Below, piece after piece: positions 1 to 5,351 of a stretch of 8,775 bases of DNA. The translations under genes and the position numbers were made by a program. Below the pieces are notes generated by a model that searched no databases, had not been told where the DNA came from, and saw only the letters and a program-made list of their open reading frames with translations. Source of the DNA: an uncultured Acetobacteraceae bacterium (lineage in GTDB: Bacteria > Pseudomonadota > Alphaproteobacteria > Acetobacterales > Acetobacteraceae); assembly GCA_903839965.1 (NCBI GenBank), contig CAIMEK010000950.1, positions 1-8,775 of the forward strand. Direction: 5' to 3'. Each line of letters begins with the position of its first letter. Position 1 is the stretch's first letter.

Positions 1-942
1 GCCGACCTGCTGCTGGGTTACCTGAACGAGGGCTCGTTTCTCGGCGGATCGTTCCGCCTGGACCGCAGCGCCGCGGAAGTGGCGATACAGCGCCTCGCGG
101 ACAGCCTCGGCCTGACCGCCGGTCATGCGGCCTGGGGTGTGCATGATCTGGTGAACGAGAACATGGCGCGCGCAGCTGCGATGCACGCTATCGATTGCGG
201 CATCGATCCGCGTATCCTTTCGATGGTTGCTTTTGGCGGCGCCGGGCCGACGCATGCCTACGGGGTGGCGCGCAAGCTCGGCATCCGCCGCATCGTCTGC
301 CCCTTGGGTGCAGGGGTGAATTCGGCGATCGGACTGCTGTGCGCGCCGGTTGCCGTTGATGTCGCCATGAGCGCGCCGATGCAGTTGCGGCAATTCTCTG
401 GCGAGTCGCTGTCGACAATTCGCGACGAGCTGGCGGAGGAGGCTATGGGCGCGATTCGCTCGGCTTCCGTGCCCCGGCAGGCCATTACGTTTTCCTATTC
501 CGCCGATGTGCGCCACGTCGGGCAGGGCTACGAGATCAACATTCCACTGCCGGATGCCAAGTTATCAGACGCCGCGTTTGCCGAGGCATTGGCGGCGTCG
601 TTCCGCGAACGCTATCGCGCCCTCTACGGGCGCATCGTCGCCGGAGCGGAGCTGGAAGTGATTACCTGGCGGCTGCGCGCCAGTGGGCCGATCAACCCGA
701 CCGGGTCGATCCAGCGACCAGCGCGCTCATCTGCCGGCACTCCGCGGCGCACCCGGCCCGTGTATTTCGATGAAGTGGGCGACACCGTCGAAGCCCGGGT
801 GCTCGACCACTATGAGCTTGTGCCCGGACAGACCATTGCCGGGCCAGCCGTGGTCGAGCAGCGTGAATCGACCTCACTGATCGGCCCGTCGGCGACCGCC
901 ACGCTCGACGAGGACGCCAATCTCGTGATCCAGCTGAGCTAG
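1..942 (+). CDS. hyuA: Hydantoinase/oxoprolinase family protein, A subunit, C-terminal part (5' end outside window)
   Basis: The frame is open from base 1 and ends at TAG 940-942, giving the last 313 residues of a protein that is normally near 700 residues; the N-terminal half lies upstream of the window. The family (HyuA, 5-oxoprolinase and acetone carboxylase beta-type subunits) binds ATP and, with a HyuB partner, opens cyclic amides such as hydantoins or 5-oxoproline, or carboxylates ketones, in the cytoplasm. Visible hallmarks are the LLLGYLNEGSFLGG stretch at residues 4-17, the NENMARA helix near 52-58, the family signature DPRILSMVAFGGAGPTHA at about 69-86, and a PLGAGVNSAIGLL loop soon after. 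The C-terminus has the usual GPAVVEQ...TSLIGP...NLVI ending. No frameshift is seen. hyuB follows after 12 bases, so the two are one operon. The exact substrate (hydantoin, oxoproline, ketone) cannot be decided. Confidence 0.93.
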   Translation, partial: ADLLLGYLNEGSFLGGSFRLDRSAAEVAIQRLADSLGLTAGHAAWGVHDLVNENMARAAAMHAIDCGIDPRILSMVAFGGAGPTHAYGVARKLGIRRIVCPLGAGVNSAIGLLCAPVAVDVAMSAPMQLRQFSGESLSTIRDELAEEAMGAIRSASVPRQAITFSYSADVRHVGQGYEINIPLPDAKLSDAAFAEALAASFRERYRALYGRIVAGAELEVITWRLRASGPINPTGSIQRPARSSAGTPRRTRPVYFDEVGDTVEARVLDHYELVPGQTIAGPAVVEQRESTSLIGPSATATLDEDANLVIQLS

Positions 943-945
943 GGA
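941..945 (+). promoter_or_regulatory. Shine-Dalgarno of hyuB, overlapping the hyuA stop
   Basis: AGGGA begins on the second base of the hyuA stop codon TAG and sits 9 bases before the GTG at 955. It supports the GTG as the hyuB start and suggests translational coupling of the two subunits. Confidence 0.6.
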
Positions 946-954
946 CCAGACACC

Positions 955-2607
955 GTGACCGGACAACGCCGTGACTTCAACGACCCGGTGACCCTGCAGG
1001 TGATGTGGAATCGCCTGATCTTCATCGCCGACCAGGCCGACCTGGCGCTAGGGCGCACCGCCTTTTCAACCATCGTGCGGGAAAACCACGACTACGTCAC
1101 CGTGCTGATGGATGCCGATGGCAAGGCGCTGGCGCAGTGCACGGCATCGATCCCGGTGTTCATCAGCACTTTGCCGCTGGCGGTACGCAACTATTTCCTG
1201 CCGGCCTTCCCGCCCGAGACATTGAAGCCTGGCGACATCCTCGCCACCAATGACGCCTGGATCGGCACCGGCCACCTGCCCGACCTGGTGATGGTGACGC
1301 CGGTGTTTTACAACGGCGGGATCGTGGCCTATGCCGGCTGCATCGCCCATTTGCCCGACGTGGGCGGCCGGCCGCAGTCACCGGATTCGGCAGATCTGTT
1401 CGAGGAAGGCATTCGCCTGCCGATCCTGAAACTGTTCCGGGAAGGCGTGCCGAACCAGGACGTGCTGGACGTTCTCGCCGCCAGTGTACGTCTGCCGGAT
1501 GAGGTGCTGGGCGACGTGAACAGCATGGTCGCGGCAAATGAAGTGATGCGTCGCGAGGTGATCCGCTTCATGGAGGAGTGCGGCCTCGACTCTCTGCAGG
1601 AACTGGGCCAGGTGATCCACTCGAGATCGGAACAATCTCTCCGCAAGGCGATCGGGCAATTGGCGAACGGTACCTACGGCGCCGAGGTGCGACTCGACGG
1701 CTTCGATGCCGAGATCCTGCTGAAAGTTGCTGTCACGGTCAGCGACGATTCAGTCCATGTCGACTATGCCGGAACCTCGGGGCAGGTCGACTACGCCATC
1801 AACGTCATGCCGCACTACCGCATCGCGCATAGTCATTACGCGCTGAAATGCCTGCTCGATCCCGATACGCCGAACAACGAGGGCTGCGCGGTGCCAATCA
1901 CCGATGTGGCGCCCGAGGGCTCGATCCTGAATCCCCGCCCGACGGCCGCCGGCAAGGCGCGCAATCTCGTGGGGCATGTCATTCCCAGCCTGATCTTCCG
2001 TGCGCTGGCCGACATTTTGCCGGACAGGGTGCAGGCAGACAGTGGGGGCGCGCCGATCTGGGGCATCAACTGCCAGGGCGTGGATGGCGACGGCCGGCAT
2101 TATGGCGCCATCCAGAACTTCCACGGCGGCCAGGGTGGCCGCGCCGGTCTCGACGGCAACGACACGCTGAGCTTTCCGTCCAACTGCAAGGTTACGCCGG
2201 TCGAGATTTACGAAATGTCAGTGCCCGTGCTGATCGAGCGCAAGGAACTCATCCCGGACTCCGGCGGTGCCGGGGAGTTTCGTGGCGGCCTGGGTCAGCG
2301 CGGCGTGTTGCGCAACGTCTCCACCGTGCCAATGAACGTGTTCCTGAATACCGAGCGAGTCGACCACCCCTGTTTCGGTGTTTTGGGAGGGGAGTACGGC
2401 CGGGCTGGCAGCGTGCTGAAGAACGGCAAGACAATCTTCCCAAAGGGCAAGATCGTGCTGCAACCCGACGAGGTGCTGACCATAGAAACTCCGGGCGGCG
2501 GCGGCTGGGGCAGGCCGGCTGCCCGCTCCCCTGAACTGCTGGAACAAGACCTGCGGGAAGGGCTGACGACGCCGACAGCCTCAGCGCGTGCCCGCGACCT
2601 CGCATAG
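955..2607 (+). CDS. hyuB: Hydantoinase/oxoprolinase family protein, B subunit
   Basis: This 550-residue protein is full length for the HyuB/5-oxoprolinase B/acetone carboxylase alpha-type family, the partner of HyuA in ATP-dependent cleavage of cyclic amides or in carboxylation. Motifs in order: DPVTLQVMWNRL at 10-21, NDAWIGTGHLPD at 99-110, IAHLPDVGG at 130-138 (His132 and Asp135, likely part of the metal/active site), NPRPTAAGKARN at 326-337, a glycine-rich GGQGGRAGLDG near 391-401, FPSNCKVTPVE at 407-417, DSGGAGEFRGGLGQ at 435-448 and the terminal TPGGGGWG at 512-519. All are intact, so the gene looks functional. The start is GTG with AGGGA 9 bases upstream. It is a separate gene from hyuA, unlike the fused eukaryotic 5-oxoprolinase. 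Its stop overlaps the Shine-Dalgarno of the SDR downstream. The substrate remains unknown; hydantoin, N-methylhydantoin, oxoproline and aromatic or aliphatic ketones are all known for relatives. Confidence 0.95.
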   Translation: MTGQRRDFNDPVTLQVMWNRLIFIADQADLALGRTAFSTIVRENHDYVTVLMDADGKALAQCTASIPVFISTLPLAVRNYFLPAFPPETLKPGDILATNDAWIGTGHLPDLVMVTPVFYNGGIVAYAGCIAHLPDVGGRPQSPDSADLFEEGIRLPILKLFREGVPNQDVLDVLAASVRLPDEVLGDVNSMVAANEVMRREVIRFMEECGLDSLQELGQVIHSRSEQSLRKAIGQLANGTYGAEVRLDGFDAEILLKVAVTVSDDSVHVDYAGTSGQVDYAINVMPHYRIAHSHYALKCLLDPDTPNNEGCAVPITDVAPEGSILNPRPTAAGKARNLVGHVIPSLIFRALADILPDRVQADSGGAPIWGINCQGVDGDGRHYGAIQNFHGGQGGRAGLDGNDTLSFPSNCKVTPVEIYEMSVPVLIERKELIPDSGGAGEFRGGLGQRGVLRNVSTVPMNVFLNTERVDHPCFGVLGGEYGRAGSVLKNGKTIFPKGKIVLQPDEVLTIETPGGGGWGRPAARSPELLEQDLREGLTTPTASARARDLA

Positions 2608-2610
2608 GAG
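2606..2610 (+). promoter_or_regulatory. Shine-Dalgarno of the SDR gene, overlapping the hyuB stop
   Basis: AGGAG starts inside the hyuB stop codon TAG (2605-2607). It lies 4 bases before ATG 2615 and 10 before ATG 2621, so either could be used. It argues against the in-frame GTG at 2588, which lies upstream of it and inside hyuB. Confidence 0.6.
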
Positions 2611-2614
2611 AGCA

Positions 2615-3421
2615 ATGACCATGCAGCCAAACATGTCCTCCCTGGCGCTCGCCGGCCGTGTTGCCATCGTCACAGGTGCGGGCAGCGGCCTCGGGCGCTG
2701 CACGGCGGAATTGCTGGCGCGCAACGGGGCCAGAGTCGTGCTGGCCGACCGCCGACTCGCGGCGGCTGAGGCGGTCGCGACCACCATTGGCGAAGCCGGC
2801 GGCGAAGCCTGGCCGCGGGATGTCGATGTCGCCGTTCCCGAAGCGGTAGCCGACCTCGTGGCCTGGACGCAGGCCCAACTCGGAATGCCGGAGATCGTCA
2901 TCAACTGTGCGGGCTTTGCCTCGCGCGTAAAGAACATCCAGTGGCTGGCGGCAAACGACTGGGATGCCACGATGGCGGTCAACCTGACCGGCGTTTACGC
3001 CATGGTGAAGGCGGTGTTGCCGGCCATGTTGGAGGCCGGTCACGGCACCATCATCACCATTTCCTCGCTGGCGGCGGAGCGGCCGAATTTGCTCGGCGGC
3101 GCTCCTTACGGCGCGGCCAAAGCCGCGGTGCGCAACCTGATGGGCTACGTCCGCAACACTTTCCGCCAGCAGGGCATCCGGGCCGTCAGCATCGTCCCTG
3201 GCGAAATGGACACGCCCATCCTCGATGATCGCCCGTTTCCGCCGACCGACGAGTTGCGCGCCCGCATGATGGCGCCCGAGGATGTAGCGCAGGTCGTGTT
3301 GCTATGCTGCACCTTGCCGGCACGAACCATGATTGAGGACGTGATCATCGCACCGACCGTGTTGCGCGACCAGAGCCCGGACATGGAAGCCAGCCGCCTG
3401 CTGGGGCAGCCCGGACACTAA
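2615..3421 (+). CDS. SDR family NAD(P)-dependent oxidoreductase
   Basis: A 268-residue classical short-chain dehydrogenase/reductase, usual length for the family, soluble and cytoplasmic. It shows the Rossmann nucleotide motif TGAGSGLG at 20-27, an acidic residue after beta-2 (VVLADRR, Asp45) that favours NAD(H) over NADP(H), the NCAG variant of NNAG at 97-100, Asn123 in VNLTG, the catalytic Ser (Ser151 in TISSLAAE) and YGAAK with Tyr165 and Lys169, so the Asn-Ser-Tyr-Lys tetrad is complete. The PGEMDTPI segment at 195-202 matches the usual PG...T region after the active site. It probably oxidises an alcohol or reduces a ketone in the pathway started by HyuAB; the substrate is unknown. I chose ATG 2615 because AGGAG lies just before it. 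ATG 2621 is equally possible (10-base spacing), and an in-frame GTG at 2588 would overlap hyuB by 20 bases. It ends with TAA at 3419-3421. Confidence 0.93.
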   Translation: MTMQPNMSSLALAGRVAIVTGAGSGLGRCTAELLARNGARVVLADRRLAAAEAVATTIGEAGGEAWPRDVDVAVPEAVADLVAWTQAQLGMPEIVINCAGFASRVKNIQWLAANDWDATMAVNLTGVYAMVKAVLPAMLEAGHGTIITISSLAAERPNLLGGAPYGAAKAAVRNLMGYVRNTFRQQGIRAVSIVPGEMDTPILDDRPFPPTDELRARMMAPEDVAQVVLLCCTLPARTMIEDVIIAPTVLRDQSPDMEASRLLGQPGH

Positions 3422-3544
3422 CAGTCGGCAACGCGCTGAAGTTGCTTTTCGGATGCAGGGTGGCCGCGGCTGGCTCGGTACACTGGAATGCAAAGCGATG
3501 GATTGATGGCCTGCTGCGTCGCCCGATCATACGTCTGAATCTCG

Positions 3545-3551
3545 AAAGGGA
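3545..3551 (+). promoter_or_regulatory. Shine-Dalgarno of the aminotransferase gene
   Basis: AAAGGGA lies 8 bases before the ATG at 3560 and fixes that start. The 138-base gap before it (3422-3559) contains no gene that I can support. It is long enough for a separate promoter, but no convincing -35/-10 pair is seen. Confidence 0.55.
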
Positions 3552-3559
3552 CCAATTCC

Positions 3560-4777
3560 ATGTCCTTGCTCGCACCGCGGCTTGCACGCATCAAGCCGTC
3601 CGCCAGCACGGTGGCTGCGCAGCTTGCCCGAGATCTGCGCCGGGCCGGCCGGGACATCATCGACCTGGGCATCGGAGAGCCCGATTTCGATACCCCGTCG
3701 CACGTGATCGAGGCGGCGACGGCCGCCATGCGGCGAGGCGAAACGCGTTACACGGCGGTGGATGGCACGCCCGAACTCAAGGAAGCAGTTGCAGCCAAGT
3801 TCGCCCGCGAGAACGGGCTGCACTACGCGACGGACCAGATCACCGTGGGCGCCGGCGCCAAGCAGATCATCTACAATGCCATGATGGCGACGCTCGCGCC
3901 GGGCGATGAGGTGATCGTGCCGGCGCCCTACTGGGTGTCCTACACGGAAATCGTGCGCCTGGCGGAGGGCACGCCCGTGGAGGTGCACGCGCCGCAGAAC
4001 AACGGCTTCAAGCTGCGCCCGGAGGACCTGGAGGCGGCGATCACGCCTCGCACCAAATGGCTGATGTTGAACTCACCGTGCAACCCCACGGGCGCTACCT
4101 ATACAAAGGATGAACTCGCGGCGCTCGCGGCGGTACTGGTACGGCACGCCCAGGTGCACGTAATGACCGACGATATCTACGAGCACATCATCTTCGACCA
4201 GCGCTCCTTCCATACGATGGCAGAGGCCGCTCCGGAGTTGTTCGACCGCACACTCACCATCAATGGCGTATCCAAGGCTTACGCCATGACGGGTTGGCGT
4301 ATCGGTTACGCTGGCGGTCCCCGCTCGCTGATCGGCGCGATCCGCATCCTGCTCGGCCAAAGTACGTCCAATGCGTCGTCTGTCAGCCAAGCCGCCGCCG
4401 TGGCCGCACTGACCGGCCCGCAACAGCAGGTTGCTGAGCAGCGCGCCATCTTTCAGCAACGCCGCGACGTTTCGGTCCCCGTGATCGACCGCATACCGGG
4501 CCTCTCCTGCCACTTGCCGGAGGGCGCCTTCTACCTCTACCCGAATTGCGCTGGCCTGATCGGGCGGCGCAGGCCGGACGGCAAGGTGATCCGGACGGAC
4601 GAGGATGTGGCGCTGTACCTGCTGGAACAGGTTGGCGTTTCGACCGTGCATGGCGCGGCCTACGGAGTGTCGCCGCACATCCGTCTGTCAATCGCCACTT
4701 CGCTCGACACGCTGGAGGAAGGCTGCCGGCGTATTGCGCAAGCCTGCTCGCTTCTTTCCGTGAGGTCCGCCCCCTGA
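3560..4777 (+). CDS. aatA: PLP-dependent aspartate aminotransferase (class I/II, AatA type)
   Basis: This 405-residue fold-type I aminotransferase transfers an amino group between an amino acid (probably aspartate) and a 2-oxo acid such as 2-oxoglutarate. Seen in order: LGIGEPDFDTP at 36-46, YTAVDGTPELKEAV at 64-77, the cofactor-phosphate loop GAGAKQ at 97-102, PAPYW with Trp125, NSPCNPTG with Asn175, TDDIYEH with Asp204 and Tyr207, GVSKAYAMTGWRIGY with the Schiff-base Lys239, and IRLSIAT with the carboxylate-binding Arg375. All key residues are present. From memory the sequence is closest in style to AatA of alphaproteobacteria such as Sinorhizobium, whose C-terminus aligns to about residue 400. 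The last five residues (VRSAP) and the stop codon appear to come from an insertion-sequence end that starts at about 4761. The gene follows the SDR by 138 bases, so it may belong to the same operon or have its own promoter. It could also accept prephenate or other amino acids. Confidence 0.93.
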   Translation: MSLLAPRLARIKPSASTVAAQLARDLRRAGRDIIDLGIGEPDFDTPSHVIEAATAAMRRGETRYTAVDGTPELKEAVAAKFARENGLHYATDQITVGAGAKQIIYNAMMATLAPGDEVIVPAPYWVSYTEIVRLAEGTPVEVHAPQNNGFKLRPEDLEAAITPRTKWLMLNSPCNPTGATYTKDELAALAAVLVRHAQVHVMTDDIYEHIIFDQRSFHTMAEAAPELFDRTLTINGVSKAYAMTGWRIGYAGGPRSLIGAIRILLGQSTSNASSVSQAAAVAALTGPQQQVAEQRAIFQQRRDVSVPVIDRIPGLSCHLPEGAFYLYPNCAGLIGRRRPDGKVIRTDEDVALYLLEQVGVSTVHGAAYGVSPHIRLSIATSLDTLEEGCRRIAQACSLLSVRSAP

Positions 4778-4848
4778 AAAGTGGTCCTCCCTGAGGCAAT
4801 GCGTTTGGCCGATGTGGTCTTGTCCCCTGATGTGGTCCGGGGCAATGC
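4761..4848 (-). mobile_element. Possible IS3-like element end with repeated GTGGTC motifs (remnant)
   Basis: On the minus strand, bases 4787-4761 read as a GGACCACTTTTC block followed by AGGGGGCGGACCTCA. This resembles the right terminal inverted repeats of IS3-family elements (a GGACC...TTTT...GGGGGC core and a terminal CA). The resemblance is from memory. Just inside it, parts of the same sequence recur: cccctga-tgtggtcc-ggggcaatgc at 4824-4848 echoes cccctgaaaagtggtcc...gaggcaatgc at 4771-4802, and gatgtggtc occurs again at 4811-4819. No transposase frame is recognisable next to it, so it would be a solo end or a heavily deleted copy. It overlaps the last five codons and stop of the aminotransferase gene. 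Confidence 0.35.
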
Positions 4849-5057
4849 AACTCGTTGGGCTTGCTGAGCCTGCTCGGCGAAGACCCGCGGGTTTAAGTTC
4901 CGCAACAACCCGTCCGGCCGGCGTGGCACCTTGCGGTGTCAACTGCAGGCGGTCGAAGCTGTAGAGGCCAGGGCGAGCATCCAATGGATAACATTATTGC
5001 GCTATCTTCTGCACGGCACGGATCCTGCCCGTAAAACCTTTCACGAAGATAGTTACT
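4849..5057. other. Intergenic stretch with no recognisable gene
   Basis: About 210 bases between the two insertion-sequence remnants. Short open frames exist on both strands but none has a family motif or a convincing start site. The only structure seen is a 10-base palindrome acccgcgggt (4883-4892), whose right half also pairs as cgggtt/aacccg with 4907-4912. It may be deleted insertion-sequence interior. The stretch from about 5037 to 5063 is clearly richer in A and T than its surroundings. Confidence 0.5.
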
Positions 5058-5063
5058 AATAAA

Positions 5064-5129
5064 CCGGGAGTTCCCCCGGCTCTGCCGGGGAGGCAATAGA
5101 AGTTTGACGTTTCCGGGGGTAGCCCCCGG
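5064..5129 (+). repeat. Two GC hairpins upstream of the decayed IS200-type transposase (likely left end)
   Basis: Hairpin 1 is ccccggc-tct-gccgggg (5074-5090), a perfect 7-bp stem with a 3-base loop; ccggg at 5064-5068 can compete for its left arm. Hairpin 2 is ccggggg-tag-cccccgg (5113-5129), again a perfect 7-bp stem with a 3-base loop. IS200/IS605 elements have subterminal hairpins instead of inverted terminal repeats, recognised by TnpA as single strands, and the left one lies just before tnpA, as here. Their position next to the transposase remnant supports that reading. Acting as a transcription terminator is less likely, as neither is followed by a T run on the plus strand. Confidence 0.55.
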
Positions 5130-5133
5130 CTAT

Positions 5134-5247
5134 CCATCGATCGACGAGCACGAAAGCCTGAACCACAGCAAGCGGGAGTGCAAATAGCACGTGTTTTCAT
5201 CCCCAAGTACCGACGAAAGACGTTGGACGGAACGGCTTCGCCGGGAG
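5134..5247 (+). pseudogene. tnpA: IS200/IS605-family transposase (tnpA), decayed N-terminal fragment
   Basis: Reading the plus strand in the frame of 5134 gives PSIDEHESLNHSKRECK, then TAG (5185-5187), then HV. After one missing base near 5193-5196 the frame of 5196 continues FIPKYRRKTLDG, and after one extra base near 5232 the frame of 5233 continues RLRRE. Joined, this matches the conserved start of IS200-type Y1 transposases, whose pattern is SLNHSKWECKYHVVFIPK followed by RRKTLYGQLRRE. So the fragment carries a nonsense codon (Tyr to stop), a 1-base deletion and a 1-base insertion. The HUH and catalytic Tyr regions are absent; similarity fades after about 5247. The family name rests on the recalled TnpA consensus; the disruptions are read directly. 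The fragment is non-functional and sits in the gap between the convergent blocks. Confidence 0.7.
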
Positions 5248-5351
5248 CGGCCGGGCGGTGGAGCTGATCAGGTTGCACGGCCCACCAGCCGCGGGGATCG
5301 ACGGCGTTGCTGCTGGCGTCAGCACCGCTTCCCGTTCGTGCGCGCTCCAGG
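5248..5351. other. Short intergenic stretch at the 3' end of the autotransporter gene
   Basis: About 100 bases between the end of recognisable tnpA similarity and the stop codon of the autotransporter. I see no gene. A weak tgctg-gcgt-cagca inverted repeat lies near 5312-5325 but has no T run on either side, so it is not a convincing rho-independent terminator. Confidence 0.4.

Noticed and set aside
2588..2614. GTG at 2588 as the SDR start
   Set aside because: It lies inside hyuB and upstream of the AGGAG Shine-Dalgarno; the Rossmann fold needs only the residues after ATG 2615 or 2621.
2249..3043. Minus-strand open frame (264 codons) across the hyuB/SDR junction
   Set aside because: It is antisense to two well-supported genes, with no motif and no plausible ribosome-binding site.
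3503..3533. Possible sigma-70 promoter (TTGATG, then catacg) before the aminotransferase gene
   Set aside because: Only the -35-like half is reasonable; the -10 candidate matches about half of the consensus, and such matches arise by chance in a 138-base gap.
4660..4984. Overlapping minus-strand frames across the end of the aminotransferase and the gap
   Set aside because: No recognisable transposase or other family motif, and they run into a well-supported gene on the other strand. They may be leftover element sequence, but not callable genes.
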